Part shown: in pieces, positions 45,525 to 53,968 of the stretch | Position numbering within the stretch: position 1 is the first letter of the stretch | How the letters are laid out: each line of letters starts with the position of its first letter | Origin: Bacillus stratosphericus | Lineage (GTDB): Bacteria > Bacillota > Bacilli > Bacillales > Bacillaceae | Reading direction: 5' to 3' | DNA length: 64,000 nucleotides | Assembly: GCF_020524495.1 (NCBI RefSeq) | Contig: NZ_JAIVLB010000011.1 | Location: 26,838 to 90,837 of the forward strand | The notes under the pieces: generated by a model | Databases searched by the model: none | What the model saw: only the letters and a program-made list of their open reading frames with translations | What the model was told of the DNA's origin: nothing | Position numbers and translations under genes: made by a program

Positions 45525-47837
45525 TTACAATTCCAATTCAATTTTCACCTTGAGCCCTTTTTCTGGGGCTGTATGAATTTGAAGCTTTCCATTTAACGCC
45601 TTGACTCGTTCCCTTATTCCCGATAGACCCATGCTTATTGTGTACTGATCAAGTTGGCTTGCGTCAAAACCTACTCCGTCGTCCTCATAGTGGAGAACAA
45701 CCTGATCTTTAATACAAATCAGCATCACTAAGACTTGGTTGGCCTTAGAGTGTTTCAATGCATTGGATAACAGCTCCTGCACAATGCGGTAAATATTAAG
45801 CTGTGAGTCAATATCAATGTCCAGCTCTTTATCAAAGCGGGTCGTATTCAGCCTGATATGAAACGGAGCTTCCTCTTGGATTAGAGAAGTCAGCTTCGAT
45901 ATCCCCTTCACTAGGCCTAAATCATAAAGCAACTGCGGCCGAAGTTCATGACATGTTTCTCTCGTCGTTTGAATCACTTTAGACATTTGTTCATTCCATG
46001 CAATCAGCGAATGTTCAATAGAGGTTGAGCATTGATCGTTTTGGAAATTCGTTAAAAACATTTCTGACTGTCTTTTTAGTGAAATCAAATCCTGTAGCAC
46101 GGAATCATGAAGATCCCTGGCTAAATCTGAGCGCTGCTTTTCTTCCATCGCAAACATAACTTTTTTCAGCCAAGCGGGATTCGCTTCACGCTGTTTCAAA
46201 TCTTCAAGATGCTCCATCAATTCTTCGATCTTGACGACATTCTCTAAACTGACACTTGTATAAAATGCCAATGTTTTTAGCCAAGAAATGTCATCGCGCG
46301 TTAGCTTCGGTGTCTTTAAATTTGATAAACAGCAAATCACAAACGAGTGACCGCCCCGCTCGCCAATTTTCATCATAAACCCTTTATTAAGCTCGATGAT
46401 TTTCCCTACTTCACCTAAAATGTCTTGAAATTGATTGACATACTCTTTCCATAGTTTGCTGTCATCTGTCGACTCATCAATCTCTTCAATTTGTCCATCT
46501 TCCTTCACTTCAAGCACAAAGGCTTTATTGACAATGAGCACTTCTAATATCGTATATTTCAAATGATACAGTACTTGATGAAGAGATGATGCTTCACGAA
46601 TGAGCTGCGTAAATTTAAACACACTATCCTGATAATTATGCTTCTCAGAAAATCGTTTCAGCCGGAAGCGGAAATCTAGAATTTCTTTGAAATAAAAGAC
46701 CGCAAGCATGAGTGTATAAGTAATTAAGGCGAGCTTCAAAGTGTACTTCAAATCTTCTGGTTTCTGCAAAATGTAAAACGTGACGACAACAAAAATAGTC
46801 GGTGTGATCGCTAGAAAACCATAGTACCTCAGTCTACTAATCAGAAAATCCATATTGTAAAGTTTGTTCGTCATGAATTGGTATACGAGTGAAAAAGGAA
46901 TAAGCAAGACAATGGATGTCAGGATAAAAGGATCAACCAAATACTTATCAAAAAACACATAGGGAATAGCAAAAAAGAGAATGAATGGACTGAACGACAA
47001 AACATTCATAATGGCAAAGAATTTTAAAACTGAGCCATGTGCTGTCTTTTTATATCTCTTCATACCTCTGACTATTAAATAAAGAGCTCCTAAAACTGTT
47101 CCGAAAAAAAACAGCAAACTGATACTCGGAACATATTTCCTGAATTCAGATGACACCGAAACGCCACTATGTACGGCAAAGTTAAAAATAGGGATCAAAT
47201 ATAAATATTTGATGAGCTTTGGATTCGTTAAGTGAACATCAAATTCCTTGAAATATTGATAGATAAAGTGAATATATAAAATAGACACACTTGATAAACA
47301 CAATAAGAGAACATAATGGCTAAATCTATCACCAATTCCTGAAGTACCTGCACTCAGATACCCAATACAAATTGATAATAAGAATAATATTAATAAAAAT
47401 GCAGATTTTCGTTGCGGTTCTTTGTTAATTTTAATAATAAAAAAGATGCAAAATAAGCATATTGAATATAGTAGAAGAGGGATTAAATAGATAAATAAGC
47501 TTTCGCGACCTATCAATGTCTTATTTTTAAGTGATATGATTTGGTTGCCTCTTTGTATATCAATTCTTTGCACATTTCTGAGCTTACCATTGATCATGTG
47601 GTCTTGAATTAAATTAGATTGTCCGTTTATCTTTAATATAATATCTCCTTCTTTTAACCCCGAAGAATAAGCTAAAGAAAGATATTCAACGTCAACAACT
47701 TCCGTTTGGCCGTTTTCATTCTTTTCTACACGTGCGCCATTAAAAATATCAAATACATAGATATATGAAATATAGATCACAAATAAAAAAGACAAAAATA
47801 CAAGAAATGTGGACAATTTTGTATAGGTAAGCTTCAT
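45525..47837 (-). CDS. comP: competence sensor histidine kinase ComP
   Basis: A 770-residue membrane sensor kinase (B. subtilis 769). TM1 (about 8-28) is followed by a PDZ-like extracytoplasmic loop (about 30-105, SGLKEGDIILKINGQSN). A block of about seven TM helices follows (about 110-370), then a cytoplasmic region and a HisKA_3-type kinase domain. The phosphoacceptor His is in SDLARDLHDSVLQDLISLK; ATP motifs are VQELLSNALKHS and YEDDGVGFD. It senses ComX. The ATG at 47837 (MKLTYTKLS) has AAGGATG upstream and replaces the ORF start at 47864. The N-terminal half is far less conserved than the kinase half, as expected of pherotype variation. Confidence 0.95.
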   Translation of the reverse strand: MKLTYTKLSTFLVFLSFLFVIYISYIYVFDIFNGARVEKNENGQTEVVDVEYLSLAYSSGLKEGDIILKINGQSNLIQDHMINGKLRNVQRIDIQRGNQIISLKNKTLIGRESLFIYLIPLLLYSICLFCIFFIIKINKEPQRKSAFLLILFLLSICIGYLSAGTSGIGDRFSHYVLLLCLSSVSILYIHFIYQYFKEFDVHLTNPKLIKYLYLIPIFNFAVHSGVSVSSEFRKYVPSISLLFFFGTVLGALYLIVRGMKRYKKTAHGSVLKFFAIMNVLSFSPFILFFAIPYVFFDKYLVDPFILTSIVLLIPFSLVYQFMTNKLYNMDFLISRLRYYGFLAITPTIFVVVTFYILQKPEDLKYTLKLALITYTLMLAVFYFKEILDFRFRLKRFSEKHNYQDSVFKFTQLIREASSLHQVLYHLKYTILEVLIVNKAFVLEVKEDGQIEEIDESTDDSKLWKEYVNQFQDILGEVGKIIELNKGFMMKIGERGGHSFVICCLSNLKTPKLTRDDISWLKTLAFYTSVSLENVVKIEELMEHLEDLKQREANPAWLKKVMFAMEEKQRSDLARDLHDSVLQDLISLKRQSEMFLTNFQNDQCSTSIEHSLIAWNEQMSKVIQTTRETCHELRPQLLYDLGLVKGISKLTSLIQEEAPFHIRLNTTRFDKELDIDIDSQLNIYRIVQELLSNALKHSKANQVLVMLICIKDQVVLHYEDDGVGFDASQLDQYTISMGLSGIRERVKALNGKLQIHTAPEKGLKVKIELEL

Positions 47838-47893
47838 GTTTAAAACATCCTTAAGAAAAATCATTAAATCATCATACAGGTTTGAATCTCAAA

Positions 47894-48061
47894 TTAATAC
47901 TCCCAGATGTATTTTGCACTCATGTATTCTTTTTTTACACCCTCTATAATGGCTGCGGTTGTTTGTGCGTCAGCATGAATTAAGTTTGCATTTCCAGAAA
48001 TCAATTCATCAATCACACCTGGGTTTTTTATTAGATATGCAATGATATTTTGAATATTCAA
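47894..48061 (-). CDS. comX: ComX pheromone precursor
   Basis: A 55-residue precursor starting with TTG at 48059-48061, which overlaps the comQ TGA stop by 2 bases and has AAAGGAGGGAAATGA just upstream. It reads NIQNIIAYLIKNPGVIDEL, then AQTTAAIIEGVKKEYMSAKY and a C-terminal WEY. ComX peptides carry a conserved Trp near the C-terminus that ComQ prenylates; here it is Trp53. The mature pheromone is presumably the last 6-10 residues, so the tail ...KYIWEY defines this strain's pherotype. It falls in the place expected between comQ and comP but has no ATG, so a plain ORF search would miss it. Confidence 0.9.
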   Translation of the reverse strand: MNIQNIIAYLIKNPGVIDELISGNANLIHADAQTTAAIIEGVKKEYMSAKYIWEY

Positions 48062-48972
48062 TCATTTCCCTCCTTTGTCATAAATGCATATAATTGTTCC
48101 TTCTTTGTTTTAGGTAAATCAAGTTGCTCAATTCCTTGCCTCATCTTTAACAGCATAATCTCTCTCATGGATACCATGTACTGAGTCAAACCAGCTTCAA
48201 GTAATTTCTGTTTCAGTTGAAACGGCTGATGCTCAAACTCATTGAGCCTGCCTGAAAAGAACTCAAGCAACTCATGGCTGGCATCGTTAAAACGTCTCTC
48301 TAAAAAACTAAATGCCAGTGTTTGTTTTTTTTGCAAATCCCCGTTTGTTTTCGAAAATAACGCAAAAAAATCATTACTGATCTGCTCAGCAACACCATAA
48401 TATATTGAATAAGATTCCACAGTTGGGTTGATTTTTCTCGTCGCTAAATAAACACCTAGTACACTAGAAAGAGCTGTTAATGATCCTGATTTTTTCCTTA
48501 AAACCTCTACACACTCTTCTTCTGTTCCATGTATATGACGCAAATCATCATGTTGTCCTTCCATTGACAATTTGATGAAGTGGAACAGCTTCTCAATTAG
48601 TTGAGAATCATTTTCACCTATTGATGTGATAGATTGGATACTCAGCGTATACAAATACGTAGACGCATTGATGGCCACCCCTTGGTTGACGTTCATCCAA
48701 GGATAAGAATCTTTATCCTGATCTTCAATATCATCTAATATATCGGCTGATAAGATGAGAAGTTCAATCCCTGCTGCCAGCTTTGTAATCGCTCGCTTGT
48801 CTTGTCCGCCAAATGCCTCATAATGCTCGTAAGCCAATTGCCCAAAGGGGAATTCATTCTTTATATTTGTAAATTCAAGAAGCAGCTTTTGTAAATCCTT
48901 TTGCCTGACTGCATGTTGAATAAAATCAGACATATTCTGCTTGATTTTTGTATTCTCTAGATAGTTTAGCAT
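48058..48972 (-). CDS. comQ: ComX isoprenyl transferase ComQ
   Basis: A 304-residue trans-isoprenyl-diphosphate-synthase-fold protein that cleaves and prenylates ComX. The first Asp-rich motif is ILSADILDDIEDQDKDSYP at about residues 73-91. The second Asp motif typical of polyprenyl synthases is replaced (FFALFSKTNGD), as usual in ComQ. The start ATG at 48972 has GTGAGGT upstream. It is translationally coupled to comX. This comQ-comX-comP part is the hypervariable quorum-sensing cassette of the B. subtilis group. Confidence 0.93.
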   Translation of the reverse strand: MLNYLENTKIKQNMSDFIQHAVRQKDLQKLLLEFTNIKNEFPFGQLAYEHYEAFGGQDKRAITKLAAGIELLILSADILDDIEDQDKDSYPWMNVNQGVAINASTYLYTLSIQSITSIGENDSQLIEKLFHFIKLSMEGQHDDLRHIHGTEEECVEVLRKKSGSLTALSSVLGVYLATRKINPTVESYSIYYGVAEQISNDFFALFSKTNGDLQKKQTLAFSFLERRFNDASHELLEFFSGRLNEFEHQPFQLKQKLLEAGLTQYMVSMREIMLLKMRQGIEQLDLPKTKKEQLYAFMTKEGND

Positions 48973-49093
48973 ACTCGGTCTTGTACCTCACCCTTTCGTC
49001 TTTTATTTTACTAAAAAGACTTGAGCAAATGTCCACTGACATCACTATTTAACAATTATATAATAATATATCCTTTTTTTGTATGTATTTGGA

Positions 49094-49127
49094 TAAAAAA
49101 AAGACTTGATGATTATCAAGTCTTTAA
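49094..49127 (-). terminator. degQ terminator overlapping the degQ stop codon
   Basis: Minus-strand stem AAAGACTTGATAA / TCATCAAGTCTTT followed by TTTTTATCC; the degQ TAA at 49124-49126 lies inside the stem. Confidence 0.9.
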
Positions 49128-49264
49128 GAAATTTTCACATATTCATATTTGTCGTATTGATCAATGCTTTTGTTAATGTTATGAAGAGAGGCCGTTGTTT
49201 CTCTAATTTCGTTTTCAAGTTTCCATAATAATTGTTTAAGTTCTTCGATTTCATACTTTTCCAT
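49124..49264 (-). CDS. degQ: degradation enzyme regulator DegQ
   Basis: A 46-residue small regulator (MEKYEIEELKQLLWKLENEI...) that stimulates phosphotransfer from DegS to DegU and so raises exoprotease, poly-gamma-glutamate and antibiotic production. It has exactly the length of B. subtilis DegQ. AAAGGAGAGTGGAATCG precedes the ATG; the longer upstream reading from 49372 is not needed. A ComA box 130 bp upstream ties it to the quorum-sensing cluster. Confidence 0.95.
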   Translation of the reverse strand: MEKYEIEELKQLLWKLENEIRETTASLHNINKSIDQYDKYEYVKIS

Positions 49265-49393
49265 CGATTCCACTCTCCTTTTTTGGAAGATCAATGTATT
49301 TGTGTATGGTGATTGGGTCATAAGTATTTGATCTGTTACTAATAGTGTAAATGCAATTGAGTATTTTTTCACCGAAAAGTATGCACAAAATGT

Positions 49394-49409
49394 GTGCGTG
49401 ATACCGCAA
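49394..49409 (-). promoter_or_regulatory. ComA binding box upstream of degQ
   Basis: Minus strand TTGCGG-TATC-ACGCAC fits the ComA consensus TTGCGG-N4-CCGCAA at 10 of 12 positions. It lies 130 bp before the degQ start, as expected for quorum-controlled degQ. Confidence 0.7.
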
Positions 49410-49767
49410 AATTCAATAGGTCTTTTTTCATCATTTTCTGACTTTTCAACTCGTACTTTTATCTCAATTTTAAAGGAAATGCGTCATTTTTACGACAAGA
49501 AAAGGAATCATTCGTCAAGATCCCCCACAACAGAACATACGCTTCCTTTTATTCTCTTGGTTTTTCATGTCATAGGTCAGACGACAGGCTCTACAGTAGA
49601 CACCGCAATTTTTTGGCGACATTCACCGAAATTGACCGCAGAAGTACCTATTTTTATGATGAATTTACAAAGATAGAAAGACCATTTTGATTCTTTATTC
49701 TGATTTTCTACATACATTTAGAACAGATATCCGTCCAATTTCACTTTATGAGAGAAGAGGCGATCAT
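49410..49767. other. divergent intergenic region degQ / yuzC
   Basis: About 360 bp without a convincing gene. A 94-codon plus-strand open frame (49392-49676) has no ribosome-binding site and an unprotein-like composition. Promoters for degQ (left) and yuzC (right) must lie here, but no clear pair of -35/-10 boxes was identified. Confidence 0.4.
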
Positions 49768-50121
49768 ATGTTTCACTATGTTCCTTATCCTCCTTTGCAG
49801 GTTCCCGCAATGCGGAGCGCATATCCACGTGCGCCTATGACCTATCCTCCAGTGGATGCCCACTCGTTTCAAAGATCCGCAAAGGAATCAGCCCGGCTCG
49901 TTGCTGACGCATCACTTATTACACAACAGATTTCCAGCTCGCTTTCGTTTGCCAAGCGAATGATGGAGGCTGCTGAACGCGCTGATACAACAATTGTCAT
50001 CAGAATGCTGAAGCAAATCGGGGTGAAAAGCAATATTGATATCCGCTTTAGTCCAGAAGGCATTCGCATCTATTTATCTATGACTTCAAGCAAGCTTTTT
50101 CTGCTTTTACAGTGGGGATGA
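49768..50121 (+). CDS. yuzC: YuzC-like protein
   Basis: A 117-residue protein with a Pro/Tyr-rich N-terminus (MFHYVPYPPLQVPAMRSAYP) followed by an alpha-helical region (SARLVADASLITQQISSSLS) and IDIRFSPEGIRIYLSM. It corresponds in place and size to B. subtilis yuzC (about 120). The composition suggests a spore-associated or surface protein, but no function is known. GAAGAGGCG precedes the ATG at 49768; an in-frame start at 49687 lacks a site. A terminator follows. Confidence 0.78.
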   Translation: MFHYVPYPPLQVPAMRSAYPRAPMTYPPVDAHSFQRSAKESARLVADASLITQQISSSLSFAKRMMEAAERADTTIVIRMLKQIGVKSNIDIRFSPEGIRIYLSMTSSKLFLLLQWG

Positions 50122-50127
50122 CAAAGA

Positions 50128-50157
50128 AAAGCCGCTCTGACATGAGCGGTTTTTTTA
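50128..50157 (+). terminator. yuzC terminator
   Basis: Stem AAAGCCGCTC / GAGCGGTTTT around TGACAT, then TTTT. Confidence 0.85.
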
Positions 50158-50214
50158 AGGTTCAAACATTTTATGACACCATTCAATCGCTTCTACATAA
50201 CAGAAATTACCATT

Positions 50215-50745
50215 TGACATTCATCATCATTTAAAGGAAAGGATAAAGATCCGGCACCGAATCTCATTAAATCCAAGCAGAATAATCGCCTGCCGGATAC
50301 TTTTAATTTAATCAAGACGTCTCATGCCACCCGAATTCAGAATAATCGATATGAAACCGAAAGTTCACTTTCAATAAAATGTGTCACTGTCTGAATATTC
50401 GGCTTCCTTGCCCAGCTCATTTAAAAGCTGACGATACGCATGAAAAATAGTCGATCATGTCGTCCTAAAATGACGTGCGGCTCGCTAAAAAAAGCTTCTA
50501 GGGCTTCTTCATATTCTTTCCGGGTTTCCACTTTTTCTACAAGGAAAGTCGATACTTCTTATATGTATTCAAAATGTCTCTTCGTTCTTCCAATGTTGTC
50601 TTCATAAAATCAATTTTTCAAATATCAATGCAATAGAGGATTTCATCAAACAACCTTTCACTAAAATTGTTCCATTGAGAAAGAAATCATCCAGTGCAAT
50701 TGTAGTATATCAAATGATTGCGGTATGGATCATTTGAACCGGTCA
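50215..50745 (-). pseudogene. pdeH: remnant of the EAL-HDOD gene yuxH (pdeH)
   Basis: Minus-strand pieces in three frames are diagnostic. The end of an EAL phosphodiesterase domain reads NNFSERLFDEILYCIDI, KIDFMKTTLEERRDILNTY and LVEKVETRKEYEEALEAFFS. HDOD-domain sequence follows: LNSGGMRRLD, then IKSIRQAIILLGFNEIRCRI. Stops and frameshifts interrupt it, and the first half of the EAL domain (with the EVL and DDFG motifs) is gone. In B. subtilis yuxH/pdeH, the main c-di-GMP phosphodiesterase gene, sits between yuzC and pncB, exactly here. Confidence 0.85.
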
Positions 50746-50747
50746 AA

Positions 50748-50785
50748 ATAAAAAAGATCACCTGACTTGATGATCTCCTTCTCTA
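50748..50785 (-). terminator. pncB terminator
   Basis: Minus-strand stem AGATCA / TGATCT with a TCAAGTCAGG loop, followed by TTTTTATTTT. Confidence 0.75.
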
Positions 50786-50791
50786 CTACAA

Positions 50792-52261
50792 TTAGCTTTC
50801 ATAAAGCTCTTTTTTGATTTTATTTTTCACATCATGGATGAATTGCATCTTATTATCCCAGCATTTTTGACTCAAATCGACTGGATATTCTTCTGGTTTG
50901 CTGATTCGTTTGTACTCCTCCCAGAAAAGTCCGAGACTTTCCTGCACATAGGTTTGAATCGTTTGAATATCGGGATTATCATACACAAGCTTTCCTTGTT
51001 CGAAAATTGGGACGTGAAGATCCTTTGCCACAAAGTTTGTGACAAACTTGCTGATAAATGTATGGACGGGATGGAACATTTTCAGCTTATCTTCACTGTG
51101 TACATCTTCCGCTTCAAGAGCAATGTAGTCTCCCTCAGAGTGATGATTTAATTGATTAATAATGCGGTACACACGCTTACGGCCTGGTGTTGTCACTTTC
51201 TCTGGATTGGATGAAATTTTGATGGTGTCGTTCATTTTGCCGTTTTCTTCTATAGACACAAGCTTATATACTGCACCGAGGGCTGGCTGGTCAAATGCTG
51301 TGATCAGTTTCGTTCCAACACCCCACACATCAATTTTTGCGCCTTGTGCTTTTAAATTCATGATGGTATGTTCATCAAGATCGCTTGATGCAATGACTTT
51401 TGCTTCATGGAATCCCGCTTCATCCAGCATTGCCCTCGCTTTTTTAGACAAGTATGCAAGATCTCCGCTATCAAGTCTGACACCAATGAAGTTGATTTTG
51501 TCTCCGAATTCTTTTGCTACTTTAATCGCATTCGGAATACCTGATCTGACGGTATCATACGTATCCACTAAAAAGACACAGTCTGTATGCGTTTCAGCGT
51601 ATTTTTTAAATGCGGTATATTCGTCGCGATATGCTTGTACAAGTGCGTGGGCATGTGTCCCTGATACTGGGATATTGAAGCGTTTCCCTGCACGAACATT
51701 ACTTGTTGCCTGGAATCCACCGATCAGTGCCGCTCTTGCTCCCCACATCGCTGCATCCATTTCATGTGCGCGTCTTGTTCCAAATTCTAATGCTGTCTCA
51801 TCTTCAATGATTCCCTTGATCCGTGCCGCCTTTGTTGCGATCAGCGTTTGGAAATTCACGATATTGAGCAAGGCCGTTTCAATTAACTGCGCTTCAACAA
51901 GCGTTGTCTCGATGCGCATAATTGGTTCATTGGCAAAAACAATTTCTCCTTCCCGCATTGAATGAAGTGTACCTGTAAAGGACAACTGGCTTAAGTATTC
52001 AATGAAATCGCTTTTATAACCAAGTTCATCTTTTAAATAAGCAAGATCGCTTTCGGTAAAGGAAAAGTCAGATAAATATTCAATCGCTTTCTCTAAACCA
52101 GCAAATACAGCGAAGCCATTGTCAAATGGAAGCTTTCTAAAGAAGAGTTCAAAGACTGCCTTCTTCTCATGAATGCCGTCTCTCCAATACGTTTCTGCCA
52201 TGTTAATTTGATAAAGATCTGTATGTAGTGATAAACTGTCGTCAATAAACCGATGCTCCAA
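50792..52261 (-). CDS. pncB: nicotinate phosphoribosyltransferase
   Basis: Forms nicotinate mononucleotide from nicotinate, PRPP and ATP in NAD salvage. The protein has 489 residues (B. subtilis YueK/PncB 490) with the N-terminal LSLHTDLYQINMAETYWRDG, the catalytic His region EFGTRRAHEMDAAMWGARAA and the PRPP-binding FIGVRLDSGDLAYLSKKAR. It lies 17 bp downstream of pncA on the same strand, so nicotinamide deamidation and nicotinate activation are co-expressed. A terminator follows. Confidence 0.95.
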   Translation of the reverse strand: MEHRFIDDSLSLHTDLYQINMAETYWRDGIHEKKAVFELFFRKLPFDNGFAVFAGLEKAIEYLSDFSFTESDLAYLKDELGYKSDFIEYLSQLSFTGTLHSMREGEIVFANEPIMRIETTLVEAQLIETALLNIVNFQTLIATKAARIKGIIEDETALEFGTRRAHEMDAAMWGARAALIGGFQATSNVRAGKRFNIPVSGTHAHALVQAYRDEYTAFKKYAETHTDCVFLVDTYDTVRSGIPNAIKVAKEFGDKINFIGVRLDSGDLAYLSKKARAMLDEAGFHEAKVIASSDLDEHTIMNLKAQGAKIDVWGVGTKLITAFDQPALGAVYKLVSIEENGKMNDTIKISSNPEKVTTPGRKRVYRIINQLNHHSEGDYIALEAEDVHSEDKLKMFHPVHTFISKFVTNFVAKDLHVPIFEQGKLVYDNPDIQTIQTYVQESLGLFWEEYKRISKPEEYPVDLSQKCWDNKMQFIHDVKNKIKKELYES

Positions 52262-52278
52262 CTTCCATTCTCCTTCCC

Positions 52279-52830
52279 TTACTTAACCACTTTCGCACCA
52301 AGCGTATGCTCAAAGTGAGAAAGCGCCCACTCGTGCCCTACTTCATTGAAACTCGCGACGGCATTCTGATGAATCACAAGCTCAAAGCCTTTATTGTACG
52401 CATCAATAGCTGTATGAAGTACACAAATATCGGTACACACTCCGGCTAAATGAAGTTCAGTGATGCCACGCTCGCGCAGTTTCATTTCTAATTGAGTTCC
52501 TGCAAAAGCAGAGTATCTTATTTTTTCCATATAGTAGACATGTTTTGCATATTTTGACGTGTGAAATAGTGAACTTAACTTTCCATAAAGTTCAATTCCT
52601 TCTGTCCCGCGAATATTATGGGGCGGAAATAACTTTGTCTCTGGATGATAAGGATCTTGTTCTTCATGGTGATCGACCGCAAAGACAACAAAGTGCCCTT
52701 CATCGATAAATGAAGAAGTGATCTCTGTGATCTTAGGTTCAATCGCCTGTCCAGGCTTTCCGCATGTTAGTTTTCCATCGTCTGCAACAAAATCAACTGT
52801 ATAATCAATACAAATCAATGCCTTGCCCAT
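52279..52830 (-). CDS. pncA: nicotinamidase
   Basis: A 183-residue cysteine hydrolase of the isochorismatase-like family that converts nicotinamide to nicotinate. The catalytic triad is visible: Asp in ICIDYTVDF, Lys in YMEKIRYSAF and Cys in LAGVCTDICVLHTAIDA. Metal-binding residues lie in DHHEEQDPYHPETKLFPPH. The start ATG at 52830 (MGKALICIDY) has GGGGGAG upstream and matches B. subtilis PncA; an ATG at 52836 adds two residues. Confidence 0.95.
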   Translation of the reverse strand: MGKALICIDYTVDFVADDGKLTCGKPGQAIEPKITEITSSFIDEGHFVVFAVDHHEEQDPYHPETKLFPPHNIRGTEGIELYGKLSSLFHTSKYAKHVYYMEKIRYSAFAGTQLEMKLRERGITELHLAGVCTDICVLHTAIDAYNKGFELVIHQNAVASFNEVGHEWALSHFEHTLGAKVVK

Positions 52831-52890
52831 CCGCATCTCCCCCCTATGCTCTTTTGAATCATTATAGCCTAATCATTTCACTAGGGAAAC

Positions 52891-53298
52891 CTATTCAACA
52901 GATTCACGAGAAAAAGCTTTTTGAAACAGCTCATCTTCTATATAGATGTGCTCTTGATTGATCGCATCTGGCACCTCTATGACAAGACCAAAAGGAGAGT
53001 GTGACTCGTGATGATTCACCACTTTAAAAGAGCAGCCAGCATCATTGGCCATTTTGACATATTGAGAATAAGAAGCATAGGACAATTCACCATTTAAAAG
53101 AACCGTAGCTTGTCGATTGGCCTTCAATACTTGCTCTATCTCTTGATACGGTTTATTTCTTGATACCTGTCCCTTTGTCAGGACCAGAAGCGCTCGTTCT
53201 CTTAATGAACCGAGAAACATTCTTCGTTCATCGGGTTTTGTTTCAGCGTGTCCAAATATCCCTTGCTGCAAATAAAAATCAACATATTCTTCTTTCAT
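52891..53298 (-). CDS. yueI: DUF1694 protein (YueI)
   Basis: A 135-residue protein of the DUF1694 family. The conserved core is FGHAETKPDERRMFLGSLRE, then RALLVLTKGQVSRNKPYQEI. It resembles B. subtilis YueI (132) and its family has a ribosomal-protein-L7Ae-like fold. Function unknown. The ATG at 53298 has AGGAG 11 nt upstream and is preferred to a GTG at 53310 that touches it. Same strand as yueH, 27 bp downstream. Confidence 0.9.
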   Translation of the reverse strand: MKEEYVDFYLQQGIFGHAETKPDERRMFLGSLRERALLVLTKGQVSRNKPYQEIEQVLKANRQATVLLNGELSYASYSQYVKMANDAGCSFKVVNHHESHSPFGLVIEVPDAINQEHIYIEDELFQKAFSRESVE

Positions 53299-53325
53299 CG
53301 CTGCTTTCACTCCTAGTTTCTGAAT

Positions 53326-53574
53326 TTACATTTCTGTAACCCAGTGCACAATTTTTTGTGCGAGCTCACTGGCTTCGTCTGTTTCCACTCTTTCCATTAA
53401 GGAATGTTCAAGTGATTGTTCAAGCTGCCTCTTTTCGTCCTCATATGCAATGGAAATGCTCCATTCAATGTCAGGTACAGCGACAAGCGTTTTATATTCT
53501 TTTTTATTTTCATGTAAATATACATTGTAGGTTTTTTGTTGGCTGCTTGTGATGTGTGCTTTTCTTATTTTCAT
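53326..53574 (-). CDS. yueH: YueH-like protein
   Basis: An 82-residue soluble protein of the YueH-like family (PF14166): MKIRKAHITSSQQKTYNVYL, then VAVPDIEWSISIAYED and a C-terminal helix ending AQKIVHWVTEM. Its length matches B. subtilis YueH. It probably forms an operon with yueI. Function unknown. Confidence 0.88.
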   Translation of the reverse strand: MKIRKAHITSSQQKTYNVYLHENKKEYKTLVAVPDIEWSISIAYEDEKRQLEQSLEHSLMERVETDEASELAQKIVHWVTEM

Positions 53575-53627
53575 TCGACTCTTTTCACACCTCTTTTCTT
53601 CTTACTTCCATATCCATTGTACCATAA

Positions 53628-53668
53628 AAAAAGACAGCTTCTGAAAAGGAGTCCCTTTCAAAGCTGAC
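53628..53668 (-). terminator. terminator downstream of the yueG pair
   Basis: Minus-strand stem with arms CAGCTTTGAAAGGG and CCTTTTCAGAAGCTG, followed by TCTTTTTTT. It touches the stop codon of the second yueG copy. Confidence 0.8.
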
Positions 53669-53889
53669 TATGCATTAAAGCTCTTTTGCTGACCAATCAG
53701 GTTTGAATCCCAAACAAACGTGACGTTTGGACTACTGAAGAATTGGACAAAGTCTCCTGCATTATAGGTGCCTGAACCTCCGGCAGAGCGATCGACACTT
53801 TTTGGTGAAATGGCAAACACATCACCGAATTGTGCAGCACCGTTTCCAATCACACGCTCAATATGAATAGGCCCAACAATCGCTGGCAT
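53668..53889 (-). CDS. yueG: GerPA/GerPF-family spore germination protein, YueG copy 2
   Basis: A 73-residue member of the GerPA/GerPF family (PF10676): MPAIVGPIHIERVIGNGAAQ, FGDVFAISPKSVDRS, a Gly/Ser-rich GGSGTYNAGDF and a C-terminal GQQKSFNA. The protein is probably a spore coat or germinant-permeability component. AAAGGTGGTGGAAAG precedes the ATG. It is a tandem duplicate of the gene 80 bp upstream; B. subtilis has a single yueG here. The gap between the copies stays open in this frame, so a longer 157-codon reading is an artefact. Confidence 0.88.
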   Translation of the reverse strand: MPAIVGPIHIERVIGNGAAQFGDVFAISPKSVDRSAGGSGTYNAGDFVQFFSSPNVTFVWDSNLIGQQKSFNA

Positions 53890-53968
53890 CTTTCCACCAC
53901 CTTTACTCTCCTCATCATATGCCCAGCACAAAAATCCGTGTATATCCAACATATCATCAGCTGCTTTT

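Noticed and set aside
49392..49676. 94-codon plus-strand ORF upstream of yuzC
   Set aside because: Overlaps the ComA box and degQ promoter region, has no binding site, and gives low-complexity unlikely protein sequence.
51162..51965. 267-codon plus-strand ORF over pncB
   Set aside because: Antisense shadow of a conserved enzyme gene; no start signals and no recognisable motif.
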